Assembly (NCBI RefSeq): GCF_022374935.2
Contig: NZ_CP092430.2
Span: forward strand, 4,836,001 to 4,900,000
Direction of reading: 5' to 3'
DNA length: 64,000 nt
From: Mycolicibacter virginiensis
GTDB lineage: Bacteria; Actinomycetota; Actinomycetes; Mycobacteriales; Mycobacteriaceae
Shown: piece after piece, positions 1 through 8,455 of the stretch
How the letters are laid out: each line of letters starts with the position of its first letter
Numbering within the stretch: position 1 is the stretch's first letter
Made by a program: the position numbers and the translations under genes
The notes under the pieces: generated by a model
Databases searched by the model: none
What the model saw: only the letters and a program-made list of their open reading frames with translations
Told to the model about the DNA's origin: nothing

Positions 1-800
1 TAGATCAGCACCGGGGACTTCCCGCCCAGCTCCAGCGTCACCTTCTTCAGGTTGTCCGCGGAATTGCGCATGATCTCCTTGCCGACATCGGTCGAGCCGG
101 TGAAGGCGACCTTCTCCACATCGGGGTGCGCGGTGATCGCCGCACCCGCGGTGGCGCCGTAGCCGATGACGAAGTTGGTGACACCCTCGGGAACCCCGGC
201 CTGCGCGATCAGCCGTTCCAGCAGCACCGCCGACAGCGGCGTCTCCTCGGCCGGCTTGACGACGCTGCTGCAGCCGGCCGCCAGCGCCGGGGCGACCTTG
301 GCGCAGGCGTTGAACAACGGGCCGTTCCACGGATAGATCAGGCCCACCACGCCGTAGGGCTCCTTCACGGTGTAGGCGTGCATGTTGGCGTAGGTGCTGT
401 TGACGCCGCCCTCCATCTGCACCTGGTAGCTGCTGCCGTTGAGCTTGGTACACCAGCCTGCGTAGTACCGGTAGAACTCCGCACAGGTGGACACGATCAT
501 CTCGGCCTGCGCCGGCGGCATGCCGGCGTCCAGGGACTCCAGCTCGGCGAACTCCGCAGCGTGCTCATCGATCAGGTCCGCAAGCCGCCACAGCACCTTG
601 GCGCGCTGGCGAGCCGGAAGATCAGTCCACGCACCGGATTGGTAGGTCGCCTTGGCGCGGGCGACGGCTTCGTTGACCGCTTGGGGACCGGCGTCGCGGA
701 ACTCGGTGATCTGCTCTTCGGTGGCCGGGTCGATGACCGGGATGACTTCACCGGTACCGGGCCGCTTCGCAAGATCATCGATTACCGACTGCACGGTCAT
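1..800 (-). CDS. Aldehyde dehydrogenase, N-terminal part (gene runs off left edge)
   Basis: NAD(P)-dependent oxidation of an aldehyde to a carboxylic acid is the expected reaction; the substrate is unknown. About 266 residues are visible from the ATG at 798-800. They include the family pattern YPWNGPLFN in the cofactor-binding half, a FTGST segment and LELGGKSP at the domain boundary. The catalytic cysteine, expected near residue 300, lies outside the window, so activity cannot be judged. The gene is divergent from a TetR gene starting at 942, which may control it. The family is clear; the specific aldehyde is not. Confidence 0.9.
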   Translation of the reverse strand, partial: MTVQSVIDDLAKRPGTGEVIPVIDPATEEQITEFRDAGPQAVNEAVARAKATYQSGAWTDLPARQRAKVLWRLADLIDEHAAEFAELESLDAGMPPAQAEMIVSTCAEFYRYYAGWCTKLNGSSYQVQMEGGVNSTYANMHAYTVKEPYGVVGLIYPWNGPLFNACAKVAPALAAGCSSVVKPAEETPLSAVLLERLIAQAGVPEGVTNFVIGYGATAGAAITAHPDVEKVAFTGSTDVGKEIMRNSADNLKKVTLELGGKSPVLI

Positions 801-941
801 TGGCGGGTCCTTTGGTTGCGACGGCAGATGCTGTGCACCTGCTTAGCATTGCGGACACGGCGTGGTCAACAGCGGGCACGGAGCGACCGCGGTTACGGTT
901 CCGGCTATGAATCGGCGTCGAACCCGGGCACGGAGGTTCTG

Positions 942-1562
942 ATGCGCACCCGCGGTTGGGGCGGGAATGTGCCCGCCAGCGACGAGGAGGCGGTGGCGCG
1001 GATTCTGCAGGCCACCCGCCAGACCATCGACGAACGCGGCGAGCAGACCAGCATCGCCGACGTCGCGCGGACGCTGGGCGTCACGCGGCAGACGGTCTAC
1101 CGCTATTTCCCCAGCACCGAGGAGCTGCTGGCGGCGACCGCGGCCGACGGTGCCGGCACCTTTCTGGACCAGCTGGCTGACGCCCTGGCCGGAATGACCG
1201 ATCCTGGCGAAGCGGTCGCCGAGGGCGTGGCACTGACCCTGGAGCGCCTCCCCCACGACCCCTACGTCGGTCTCTTGCTGCGCTCCCAACAAGCCAGCGC
1301 CTTTGCCGTGACCGTCACCACCGATACCGGCCGAAGTTTCGGGCACTCCCTGCTCGACCGTCTCGACGTCGACTGGACCGTCTTCGACGAGCAGGGCATC
1401 GACGACATCATCGAGATGGTGCTGCGCACGTTGCAGTCGTTCATCCTGGCGCCGCTGCCCGCACCGGGCGACGAACTACGGCGCCTGCTGCGCCGGTGGA
1501 TCGCACCTGCGGTGAGCGCGGCGCGCCGCGCTACGCCGGATCGCGCGTCAGCGAATAGGTGA
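942..1562 (+). CDS. TetR family transcriptional regulator
   Basis: DNA-binding repressor of 206 aa. The N-terminal helix-turn-helix contains VARTLGVTRQTVYRYFPS (about residues 43-60); the C-terminal half would be the ligand-binding domain. The ATG at 942 was chosen because GGAGG sits 5 bases upstream; the reading frame stays open to 126 but that part is antisense to the aldehyde dehydrogenase. It closely resembles the TetR protein at 7859 (MRTxGW start, the same recognition helix), so the two are paralogues. Its likely target is the divergent aldehyde dehydrogenase. Its 3' end overlaps the convergent SDR gene by 32 bases. Confidence 0.9.
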   Translation: MRTRGWGGNVPASDEEAVARILQATRQTIDERGEQTSIADVARTLGVTRQTVYRYFPSTEELLAATAADGAGTFLDQLADALAGMTDPGEAVAEGVALTLERLPHDPYVGLLLRSQQASAFAVTVTTDTGRSFGHSLLDRLDVDWTVFDEQGIDDIIEMVLRTLQSFILAPLPAPGDELRRLLRRWIAPAVSAARRATPDRASANR

Positions 1563-2475
1563 CGCCGGTCAGTGCTTCGGCGACCGTCCACAGCCGCCGC
1601 TGCGCATCGGCGTCACCGGCTCGGCCGGCAGCGCGTACCAACACCGGTGGGCCGATCTGCTCGAAACGCCCACCCGGGCCGTAGAACTGACCGCCCGTGG
1701 CGGCCGGGTCGGTCGCTGCCCGCAACATCGGCAGGGCGCCCTCGGCAGGCCCCTGGGTGAACCAACCCGTCACATAGCGAGACCGGCTGTTGAACACCCA
1801 GCGCACCGCCCTGGACTGCTCGCGCAGGATCGAGGTACGGGTGCCACCGGGGTGTGCCGCCAACGCGATCGCCGGGCTGGCAGCCGATTCCAGCCGCCGC
1901 TGCAGTTCGTAGGTGGCCATCAGTTGGGCAAGCTTGGACTGGGTGTAAGCCCTCGACGGAGTGAACGACGTGGTCAACTGCAGATCGTCGAACGCGATCC
2001 GGCCACTGCGGTGGGTCTTGCTGCTCACCGCGATGATCCGTCCCGCCGCGGAGGCGAGCACGCGATCCAACAGCAGGCCCGTCAACGCAAACGGCCCAAG
2101 GAAGTTCGTGCCGAAGTCACCCTCGAAGCCGTCGACCGTCAGCTGCCGGGTTTGGTGCATGACACCGGCGTTGTTGACCAGGATGTCGATGATCGGGTGG
2201 CCGGCCCGCAACTCGTCCGCGCATGCCCGTACCGACGCCAGGTCACTGACGTCCAGATGGACGACGTCGAGGCGGGCGCCCGGAGCGGATCGGAGAATGT
2301 CTTGCCGGGCCGCGGCAGCCGCTTCGGTGTTACGGCAAGCCAGCACGACCGTGGCACCGAGGATCGCCAGTCCCCGCGCGACTTCGAGGCCGACCCCGGT
2401 GTTCGCACCGGTGACGACGGCTACCCGGCCGGCCTGCGGAGCACCCTGCTGCAGTGACCATCCGGTTGCGCTCAT
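1531..2475 (-). CDS. Short-chain dehydrogenase/reductase (retinol dehydrogenase-like)
   Basis: NAD(P)-dependent alcohol/ketone oxidoreductase of 314 aa. The Rossmann motif TGANTGVG is at residues 22-29, NNAG near 101-104, a serine pair at 151-152, and the catalytic YTQSK has Tyr177 and Lys181. It is last in a minus-strand run (amidohydrolase, SRPBCC protein, SDR); its ATG immediately follows the stop codon of the SRPBCC gene, so co-translation is likely. The long C-terminal extension beyond the active site resembles the WW-domain oxidoreductase/retinol dehydrogenase branch of the SDR family. The substrate is unknown. Confidence 0.88.
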   Translation of the reverse strand: MSATGWSLQQGAPQAGRVAVVTGANTGVGLEVARGLAILGATVVLACRNTEAAAAARQDILRSAPGARLDVVHLDVSDLASVRACADELRAGHPIIDILVNNAGVMHQTRQLTVDGFEGDFGTNFLGPFALTGLLLDRVLASAAGRIIAVSSKTHRSGRIAFDDLQLTTSFTPSRAYTQSKLAQLMATYELQRRLESAASPAIALAAHPGGTRTSILREQSRAVRWVFNSRSRYVTGWFTQGPAEGALPMLRAATDPAATGGQFYGPGGRFEQIGPPVLVRAAGRAGDADAQRRLWTVAEALTGVTYSLTRDPA

Positions 2476-2988
2476 CTAGCCGCGGCTCGCCGTCGCGAAA
2501 CGCTGGTCGGTGTAGCGGCGCAGGTTGGCCAGGAAGCGGCGAAAACCCAGGTTCATCAGCGGGCCGCTGATCGGCGAGAACCACGCTGCCGGGCCGGTCA
2601 ACCGATTGGCCAGGGTCCAGGTGAGCCGGCACCCCTGCGGGGTGGGCTCGATGATGTAGTCCTCGACGAACACAGCCAGCGCCGAGGTCGAGCTCGCATT
2701 GAAGCGAAAGGCCATGTGCCGTCCGGGTTCCCAGGCCAGGAACTCCTCGTCCCCGACAATGCCACCCCGCATGTCGACCACGCGGGTGGTGCCGACTCCG
2801 TGCGGTTCGGGGCTGGTCCAGGTCACGTTGGTGATGACACTGGCCCAGTGCGGCCAAGCTTCGGCGTCGGCCAGCACCTCCCAGATCTCATCGGGCGTCA
2901 CGGCCAGGTCAACGCTGTTGCTGAACCGCTGCGGCGCCCGCTCGAGGAAGTCGAGGCCGACCTGCTCACACGGATGCATCCGAGACAA
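2476..2988 (-). CDS. SRPBCC family (polyketide cyclase-like) protein
   Basis: This 170-aa protein has a START-like SRPBCC fold, suggested by the N-terminal FSNSVDLAVTPDEIWEVLAD strand-helix, the central acidic/aromatic strands and a long C-terminal helix ending LRRYTDQRFA. The family binds hydrophobic ligands in a deep pocket and sometimes catalyses cyclisation or hydrolysis. Start: TTG at 2988 with an AAAGGA ribosome site upstream; an ATG three codons later is the alternative. It lies between the amidohydrolase (27-base gap) and the SDR (no gap), probably one transcript. The ligand cannot be inferred. Confidence 0.8.
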   Translation of the reverse strand: MSRMHPCEQVGLDFLERAPQRFSNSVDLAVTPDEIWEVLADAEAWPHWASVITNVTWTSPEPHGVGTTRVVDMRGGIVGDEEFLAWEPGRHMAFRFNASSTSALAVFVEDYIIEPTPQGCRLTWTLANRLTGPAAWFSPISGPLMNLGFRRFLANLRRYTDQRFATASRG

Positions 2989-3015
2989 CTGCTGATTCCT
3001 TTCGGTGATAGCCGA

Positions 3016-4779
3016 CTAGCGCGCTCCGCGCACCAGACGCCCGGGCCGTGCACCGGTGTCGACGCCGTTGCGCCGGGTGACGGTACCGCTGACGATCGTC
3101 GCAACATACCCGCTCGCCCCCTGCAGCAGGCGGTGTCCGCCGGCCGGCAGGTCATAGGCCATCCGGGCCGGGTGCAGCCTCAGCGCGTCCATGTCGATCA
3201 CGTTGATGTCGGCTTTCTTGCCGACCTCGATGACGCCGCGATCGCCCAGGCCGAACAGTTGCGCGGTGTCGCGGCACTGTTTGCGCACCAGGTACTCCAG
3301 GGGCAGTTTGTCGCCGCGATGCCGGTCCCGGGCCCAGTGGGTGAGCAGGTAGGTGGGATAGGAGGCGTCGCAGATCATTCCGCAGTGCGCTCCACCGTCG
3401 GACAGGCCCAGCACGCCGGCGGGGTGGGTGAGCATCTCACGGATCGCGTCGTGGTTGCCGTCGGCGTAGTTGAAGAACGGCAGCATCAGCATCGCGCCGG
3501 CGTCGGCCTGCAACATCAGGTCATAGAGCGTTGCCAACGGATCGTCGCCGCGCGCCGCGGCGATCGCCGCCACCGAGCGCTCCGGGGTCGGCTCGTAGTC
3601 CGGCGGGTCACCCAGGTCGTAGATACGGTGCAGTGAGTGTTGCACCAACGCGAACATGGCGTCGAACTGCACCGCGGGGTCCACCGGCAGGTCGTCTTCG
3701 GACAGGATCGCCGCCTTGACCGCCGGTTCGGCGAGCCGCTGCGCGAGTTCGGCACGGCTGCATTCGGCCTTCAGCCGCCGGTAGGTCGGCCGGTGGGTGA
3801 AGGCGTGATGCCCGGGAAAGCCGAGCAGCATGCCGAACGGGCGGGCGGCGATCTGCGGGTACAGCGCGCTGCCCGCTTGGTGGGCAGCCGCGGAGATGTC
3901 CAACTGCTCGCGCCACAGATTGGGGTCGGCGTCTACCTGGATCAGCGCGAACGACACCGGACGGTCGATCTCGGCACCGAGGCGCTGCATCCATTCCAGC
4001 TCCTTCTTCGGCGCGACGATGTCCTCGCCGGCCGCGCCCTGCGGGGCCAGTTCGAAGACCGCCTGCCCGCCGGCCGCCATGGCCCGACCCAGGCCGAACA
4101 GTTCGTCTTCGGCGGCGAACGTCCCCGGTACCGGCTCGCCGTCCATGGCCCGGTGTGCCAGGGTGCGCGACGTCGAGAAGCCCAGCGCCCCGGCCTCGAC
4201 GGCTTCCCGGACCAGGCGGCTCATGGCCGCGATGTCGTCCGCGGTGGCCGGTTCGTTGCGGGCGCCGCGGTCTCCCATGGCGTAGGCGCGAATCGCGCCG
4301 TGCGCGACCTGGCTGCCGACGTCGACGGCGAAGCCCTGCCCGTCGAGCCGGTCGAGGTACTCGGGGTAGCTCTCCCACCCCCAGGTGATGCCTTCGGTCA
4401 GGGCGGTGCCGGGGATGTCTTCGACACCCTCCATGAGTTTGATCAGCCACTCCTCGCGGCCCGGCCGGACCGGGGCGAAGCCCACCCCGCAGTTGCCGGT
4501 CACCACCGTCGTCACGCCGTGACCGCTGGACGGCTCCAGCAGGTTGTCCCAGCTGACCTGCCCGTCGTAGTGGGTGTGGATATCGACGAACCCCGGCGCG
4601 ACGACACGGCCGGTGGCGTCGATGTTCTCGGCCGCCTCGCCCGTCAGTCCCGGATCATCGGTTCCGGTGCGGCGCTGCACCGCCACGATGCGTCCGTCCC
4701 GGACGCCGACATCGGCGAGGTAGCGCTGTTCTCCCGTCCCGTCCACGACGGTCCCACCGGTGATCGTGAGGTCGTACAC
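3016..4779 (-). CDS. Amidohydrolase, N-acyl-D-amino-acid deacylase (D-aminoacylase) type
   Basis: Metal-dependent hydrolase of 587 aa, probably cleaving an N-acyl or cyclic amide bond. It opens with [15 protein letters not shown], typical of the amidohydrolase beta-sandwich, followed by the metal motif [19 protein letters not shown] near the C-terminus supplies the usual late aspartate. The start was set at GTG 4779, preceded by AGGAG. The frame remains open to 4932 but that part would overlap the divergent TetR gene and its operator. It is first in a run with an SRPBCC protein and an SDR and is probably repressed by the adjacent TetR protein. Many mycobacterial members of this family have no defined substrate. 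Confidence 0.88.
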   Translation of the reverse strand: MYDLTITGGTVVDGTGEQRYLADVGVRDGRIVAVQRRTGTDDPGLTGEAAENIDATGRVVAPGFVDIHTHYDGQVSWDNLLEPSSGHGVTTVVTGNCGVGFAPVRPGREEWLIKLMEGVEDIPGTALTEGITWGWESYPEYLDRLDGQGFAVDVGSQVAHGAIRAYAMGDRGARNEPATADDIAAMSRLVREAVEAGALGFSTSRTLAHRAMDGEPVPGTFAAEDELFGLGRAMAAGGQAVFELAPQGAAGEDIVAPKKELEWMQRLGAEIDRPVSFALIQVDADPNLWREQLDISAAAHQAGSALYPQIAARPFGMLLGFPGHHAFTHRPTYRRLKAECSRAELAQRLAEPAVKAAILSEDDLPVDPAVQFDAMFALVQHSLHRIYDLGDPPDYEPTPERSVAAIAAARGDDPLATLYDLMLQADAGAMLMLPFFNYADGNHDAIREMLTHPAGVLGLSDGGAHCGMICDASYPTYLLTHWARDRHRGDKLPLEYLVRKQCRDTAQLFGLGDRGVIEVGKKADINVIDMDALRLHPARMAYDLPAGGHRLLQGASGYVATIVSGTVTRRNGVDTGARPGRLVRGAR

Positions 4780-4833
4780 AGCCGTCTCCTTCAATAGTGG
4801 TGTCGGGCGCACCCAAGAACGGTGTTGATCAAT

Positions 4834-4860
4834 TTGTACACATCTCGATAATGTGTGCAA
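4834..4860. promoter_or_regulatory. Palindromic TetR operator with embedded -10 box
   Basis: The inverted repeat has arms TTGTACACAT (4834-4843) and ATGTGTGCAA (4851-4860), matching at 9 of 10 positions around a 7-base spacer. It lies between the amidohydrolase and the TetR gene. TAATGT at 4849-4854 falls exactly at -12 to -7 from GTG 4861, the TAnnnT pattern of leaderless mycobacterial transcripts. A repressor bound here would block the TetR promoter and probably the divergent one. Confidence 0.7.
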
Positions 4861-5463
4861 GTGCCCGGTGAGACGTCGTCGAAACCGCTCCCCACGCCGC
4901 TGCTCCTGGCCGCCACCGAGACCCTGCGCCATCTCGGCCCCCGGCGCTTCAGCCTGACCGCGGTTGCCGAAACGGCGGGCGTGTCACGCGGCACCGTGCA
5001 CAACGCCTTTGGCACCCGCGATGACGCCATCGCCGCCGCACTCGACCATCTGTCCGCGGCATTCATCGCGACCATGGCCGCCGAGGTCAACGAGCTCGAC
5101 ACCCTGGCCGAGCAGGTTGCGGCCGCGGCGGTGCTGATCTCGGCGCATCGCCGCAGATCGGCGGCCGAGCCGCGCACGATCAATCAGAGCGTGCTGGTCC
5201 TGCTGCTCGAGCACGGCGGCGACGACCTGATGCAGCGCTCGGTGGCACTCTGGATGCCACTGGTGCGTGCCGCGCAGCGCCGCGGTGAAGTCGACAACAC
5301 TCTCGACGCCGGCCGCGCCGGGGAATGGATCGTGCGGATGCTGTTCAGCTTCGAGCTGCTGCCGCCGATGCGGGTGAATCTGGACAATGCCCGCGCCGTG
5401 CGCCGCTTCGTCAGCGACCACATCATCGACGGACTAACCGGAGGCCACCGTGACTCACCCTGA
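4861..5463 (+). CDS. TetR family transcriptional regulator
   Basis: Repressor of about 200 aa. The helix-turn-helix is in FSLTAVAETAGVSRGTVHNA, followed by an FGTRDDAIAAAL helix; the C-terminal domain is of ligand-binding type. GTG 4861 is preferred because a TAnnnT box sits at -12 to -7, which suits a leaderless message; GTG 4855 is a possible longer start. The gene overlaps its own operator and is divergent from the amidohydrolase. Its 3' end overlaps the start of the epoxide hydrolase by 14 bases, so the two are probably one operon. Confidence 0.85.
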   Translation: MPGETSSKPLPTPLLLAATETLRHLGPRRFSLTAVAETAGVSRGTVHNAFGTRDDAIAAALDHLSAAFIATMAAEVNELDTLAEQVAAAAVLISAHRRRSAAEPRTINQSVLVLLLEHGGDDLMQRSVALWMPLVRAAQRRGEVDNTLDAGRAGEWIVRMLFSFELLPPMRVNLDNARAVRRFVSDHIIDGLTGGHRDSP

Positions 5464-6589
5464 ACCGTTGCCACTACGCGTCCCCGAAGCCGAACTCGAT
5501 GATCTGCGCCGCCGGCTCGCCAACACCCGCTGGCCGGCGGAGATCGAGGGCGCCGCCTGGGATTACGGCACCGACCAAAGCTTCCTGCGCTCTGTGGTGG
5601 AGCACTGGCTGCACGCATACGACTGGCGACGCGTCGAGTCCGAGGTCAACGCGCTCGGGTCGTTCGTCACCGAGGCCGCCGGGCAGCGTGTGCACTTCCT
5701 GCACATCCGGTCATCCGAGCCCGACGCCATCCCCCTGCTGATCACCCACGGCTGGCCCGGCTCGATTGTGGAGTTCCTGGATGCAGTGCCGCTGCTACGG
5801 AAGCGATTCCACGTCGTGGTCATCTCGATGCCCGGCTACGGGTTCTCCGGGCCCACCCGTCGGACCGGTGTCGACGTTGCGGCCGTGGCAGCCGCAGCAG
5901 ACGACGTCATGGGGCAGCTGGGCTATCACCGTTATGTCGCCCAAGGCGGCGACTGGGGCGCGCTGGTCACCCGCCACCTCGGCGAGCACTACGCGGGCCG
6001 CGTCGCGGCCATTCACACCAACATGTGCTTCGCGCCGCCCGATCACGACAACTCCGAACTGATGGCCGCGGTGACACCGGCAGAGCAGGCGGCGATCATC
6101 GACTCGGTACAGCGCACCGCCGACGGCACCGCATACCTGAACCAGCAGGCCACCCGCCCCCATTCGCTGGGCTTTGGCCTCGACGACTCACCGGTGGGCC
6201 TGGCCGGCTGGATTCTGGAGAAGTTCCACGCCTGGTGCGACATTCGCGAGGGCATGCCGATCAGCACCGATCGGCTCATCGACAACCTGATGTTCTATTG
6301 GCTGACGGTGACCGCGACGTCGTCGGCTCGGCTGTACTGCGAGTCGGCCCGCGCCGGCAACGGCGCGCTCAGCTCGTGGCAGGGGCGCGTCGCCGTGCCG
6401 ACCGGCTACGCGGTTTACCCCTATGAGCTACTGCAGACGCCGCGGGCGTGGGCCGCCAACCGCTACAACCTCGTTCACTACAGCGTCGCCGACCGCGGGG
6501 GGCACTTCGCCGCCTTCGAGCAGCCCGCGATCTTCGCCGCCGACCTGGTGGCATTCGCCGACGTGCTGGCACAGCAGGCGGTGTTCTAG
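5450..6589 (+). CDS. Epoxide hydrolase (alpha/beta hydrolase with EHN domain)
   Basis: This enzyme opens an epoxide ring with water to give a diol. At 379 aa it has the N-terminal epoxide-hydrolase domain (about residues 1-85), the oxyanion motif HGWPGS at 100-105, the nucleophile Asp168 in GGDWGA, and a late His352 in GGHFAAFEQP. Start: GTG 5450 with CGGAGG upstream, overlapping the TetR stop codon. Co-transcription with a TetR gene suggests induction by its own substrate or a related xenobiotic or lipid epoxide. Related mycobacterial proteins are mostly uncharacterised. Confidence 0.9.
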   Translation: MTHPEPLPLRVPEAELDDLRRRLANTRWPAEIEGAAWDYGTDQSFLRSVVEHWLHAYDWRRVESEVNALGSFVTEAAGQRVHFLHIRSSEPDAIPLLITHGWPGSIVEFLDAVPLLRKRFHVVVISMPGYGFSGPTRRTGVDVAAVAAAADDVMGQLGYHRYVAQGGDWGALVTRHLGEHYAGRVAAIHTNMCFAPPDHDNSELMAAVTPAEQAAIIDSVQRTADGTAYLNQQATRPHSLGFGLDDSPVGLAGWILEKFHAWCDIREGMPISTDRLIDNLMFYWLTVTATSSARLYCESARAGNGALSSWQGRVAVPTGYAVYPYELLQTPRAWAANRYNLVHYSVADRGGHFAAFEQPAIFAADLVAFADVLAQQAVF

Positions 6590-6593
6590 TTCG

Positions 6594-7766
6594 TCAGCTC
6601 AGCGCGATACCCAGTTCGTCGGCGAACGTCCGGATCATGTGCTGGACGCCGATTTCGTTGCGGCCGATGATCATATGGTCGTGCTGGCCGTGGCGGACCC
6701 CCTCGCCACATTGCGGCAGCATGGTGAAGTCCTCATCGCGCACCGCCGCGTGGACGGCGGCGAAGATCGTGTCGTAACCGGAGCGGGTGGCGTCGTCGAC
6801 GGCCGGAACCCGGGCCAGCCAGCTGTGCCGGACCGTGCAGCGGGTCGGGGATCCGGCGGGCAGGATGTCGATGACCTCCACGCCGACGGAGCTGTTCGCC
6901 AAGATGATGTTCGGGTAGATCCAATAGATCAGCCCCATGTTGTCGCGCACATCCCACGAAGCGTTCGCGTCGCTTTCCAGGTTCGTGATCCAGTTGAACG
7001 GGAAGCCCATTCGATGGTGCCTGCCGAAGCGGTCGTGGATCGACGTGTTCGCCAGGGCGTTCTGACCGATGAGGCTCTCACCGTGCACGAACGGGAAGTG
7101 GTAGCTCTCAGCGAACGCCTCCAAGGCGCCCTTCCACGACACCTCGGACTCGAATTCGCGGTAGTCGTGGTAGCCGAAGGAGGTGTAGTTCAACGCTTCC
7201 AGGTCGGGGCCGACGTCGCCGAGGTGCGCCTCGACATCGATGTCGGCACCGACCGTCAGCACGGCCCAGATGAATCCGTGGCTCTCGGTGTTGGGCAGTT
7301 CGACCAGCCCATAGTCGTCCTTGGCCATTCCGGTGAAGCCGGTGCTGCCTGGGACGCTCAGCAGCTTCCCGTCGTTGCGGTAGGTCCATGCGTGATACGG
7401 GCAGGTGAAGCGTGCCGCACTGCCTTCCCCGCAGGCCGGCTTCGCGCCGCGGTGGCGACAGTAGTTGAGGAAGACGTGGCTGCGGCCGTCCTTGTCCCGT
7501 GTGACCAGGAGCGAATCTCCCAGCACCGACCGCACGACGTAGTCGTTGGGCTCCGACACCTGCACGCTCGGGACAATCGCCAGCGGGGTGCGGCGAAGGA
7601 TCTGGGACTCCTCGATCTCGGTGACCTTCGCGTCCCGGTAGTAGTGCAGCGGTACCCGCAGCACGTCGTCCGCCATCTCGGTGGTCTTGTCGAGCACCAA
7701 CCGCAGTGCCCGCCGAGTGAGTTCGGTGTCCAGCGCACCGGTGCGCTCTTGCGGAGGGATCGTCAC
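6594..7766 (-). CDS. Rieske non-haem iron oxygenase, alpha (oxygenase) subunit
   Basis: Aromatic-ring or sterol-type hydroxylating oxygenase of 390 aa. The Rieske [2Fe-2S] ligands are visible as C103-R-H105 and C122-P-Y-H125. The catalytic domain has the mononuclear-iron pattern ALEAFAESYHFPFVH with His223 and His228. Start: GTG 7766 with AAAGGGG upstream. No ferredoxin or reductase partner is adjacent, so electron transfer proteins must be encoded elsewhere. A strong palindrome separates it from the divergent TetR gene at 7859, its probable repressor. Confidence 0.9.
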   Translation of the reverse strand: MTIPPQERTGALDTELTRRALRLVLDKTTEMADDVLRVPLHYYRDAKVTEIEESQILRRTPLAIVPSVQVSEPNDYVVRSVLGDSLLVTRDKDGRSHVFLNYCRHRGAKPACGEGSAARFTCPYHAWTYRNDGKLLSVPGSTGFTGMAKDDYGLVELPNTESHGFIWAVLTVGADIDVEAHLGDVGPDLEALNYTSFGYHDYREFESEVSWKGALEAFAESYHFPFVHGESLIGQNALANTSIHDRFGRHHRMGFPFNWITNLESDANASWDVRDNMGLIYWIYPNIILANSSVGVEVIDILPAGSPTRCTVRHSWLARVPAVDDATRSGYDTIFAAVHAAVRDEDFTMLPQCGEGVRHGQHDHMIIGRNEIGVQHMIRTFADELGIALS

Positions 7767-7795
7767 CAGAAGCCCCTTTCGGCGTCGTTATTCCA

Positions 7796-7824
7796 GACCA
7801 TACACATGACACATATGTATGGTC
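7796..7824. promoter_or_regulatory. Palindromic TetR operator between Rieske oxygenase and TetR gene
   Basis: A perfect 8-bp inverted repeat, GACCATAC (7796-7803) and GTATGGTC (7817-7824), extends inward as an imperfect 14-bp arm (12 of 14 matching) centred on 7810. It lies in the shared promoter region of the divergent genes. TAACGT at 7847-7852 is at -12 to -7 from the TetR ATG 7859, suggesting a leaderless transcript that starts just downstream of the operator. Confidence 0.75.
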
Positions 7825-7858
7825 CATTAAGACGCCGAGCAAGCGGTAACGTTCGCTC

Positions 7859-8455
7859 ATGCGCACCCACGGCTGGTCGGGCGCAAAACCGGCCGACGAT
7901 GACGAGGCCGTCGCCCGCCTCCTCGATGCCGCCCGGCGGCGAATCGATCAGTCCGGGATGAACTTCGGGATCTCCGATGTGGCCAAGGACGTCGGCGTCA
8001 CCCGCCAGACGGTGTATCGCTATTTCCCCAGTACCGAGGCGCTGCTGATCGCGACCGCAGTCACTGAGGTCGACCCCTTCCTCGATGGCCTGGCCGACCA
8101 CGTCCGCGGTATCCACAATCCAGCCGAGGCCGTCGTGGAGGGCATCGCGCACACCTTGGAACTGCTGCCCGACGAGCGCTACATGAGCCTGCTGCTGACG
8201 CCCGGCAAAGCCAGCGCGTTCTCCGCCGGAGTCACCTCGGATGCGGCGTGTGCGTTCGGGCGCTCGATCGTCGAACGATTCGACGTCGACTGGGCCGCCG
8301 CGGGTTTCACCAGCGACGACCTGGATCAGCTGGTGGAGTTCATGCTGCGCGTGCTGCAGTCGCTGGTCATCGACCCCGGCCGCCCACCACGCCGCGGCGC
8401 CCAGCTGCGGGCCTTCTTGCGACGCTGGGTGGCTCCGGCGATCACACCGACGTAG
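7859..8455 (+). CDS. TetR family transcriptional regulator
   Basis: Repressor of 198 aa with helix-turn-helix VAKDVGVTRQTVYRYFPS (about residues 41-58). It is a close paralogue of the TetR protein at 942; the recognition helix VTRQTVYRYFPSTE is identical in both. ATG 7859 has a TAACGT -10 box at the leaderless distance. It is divergent from the Rieske oxygenase and probably represses both genes through the palindrome at 7796-7824. Its 3' end overlaps the convergent mmpL gene by 14 bases. Confidence 0.9.
   Translation: MRTHGWSGAKPADDDEAVARLLDAARRRIDQSGMNFGISDVAKDVGVTRQTVYRYFPSTEALLIATAVTEVDPFLDGLADHVRGIHNPAEAVVEGIAHTLELLPDERYMSLLLTPGKASAFSAGVTSDAACAFGRSIVERFDVDWAAAGFTSDDLDQLVEFMLRVLQSLVIDPGRPPRRGAQLRAFLRRWVAPAITPT

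Noticed and set aside
126-941. Upstream part of the open frame containing the first TetR gene
   Set aside because: It is antisense to the aldehyde dehydrogenase; TetR homology begins at ATG 942, where a ribosome site is present.
800-941. Weak inverted repeat ATGCT/AGCAT between the aldehyde dehydrogenase and TetR genes
   Set aside because: Arms of only 5 bases with a long spacer; not distinguishable from chance.
6423-7961. 512-codon plus-strand frame across the Rieske gene
   Set aside because: It runs antisense to a gene with clear Rieske ligands and lacks any conserved motif.
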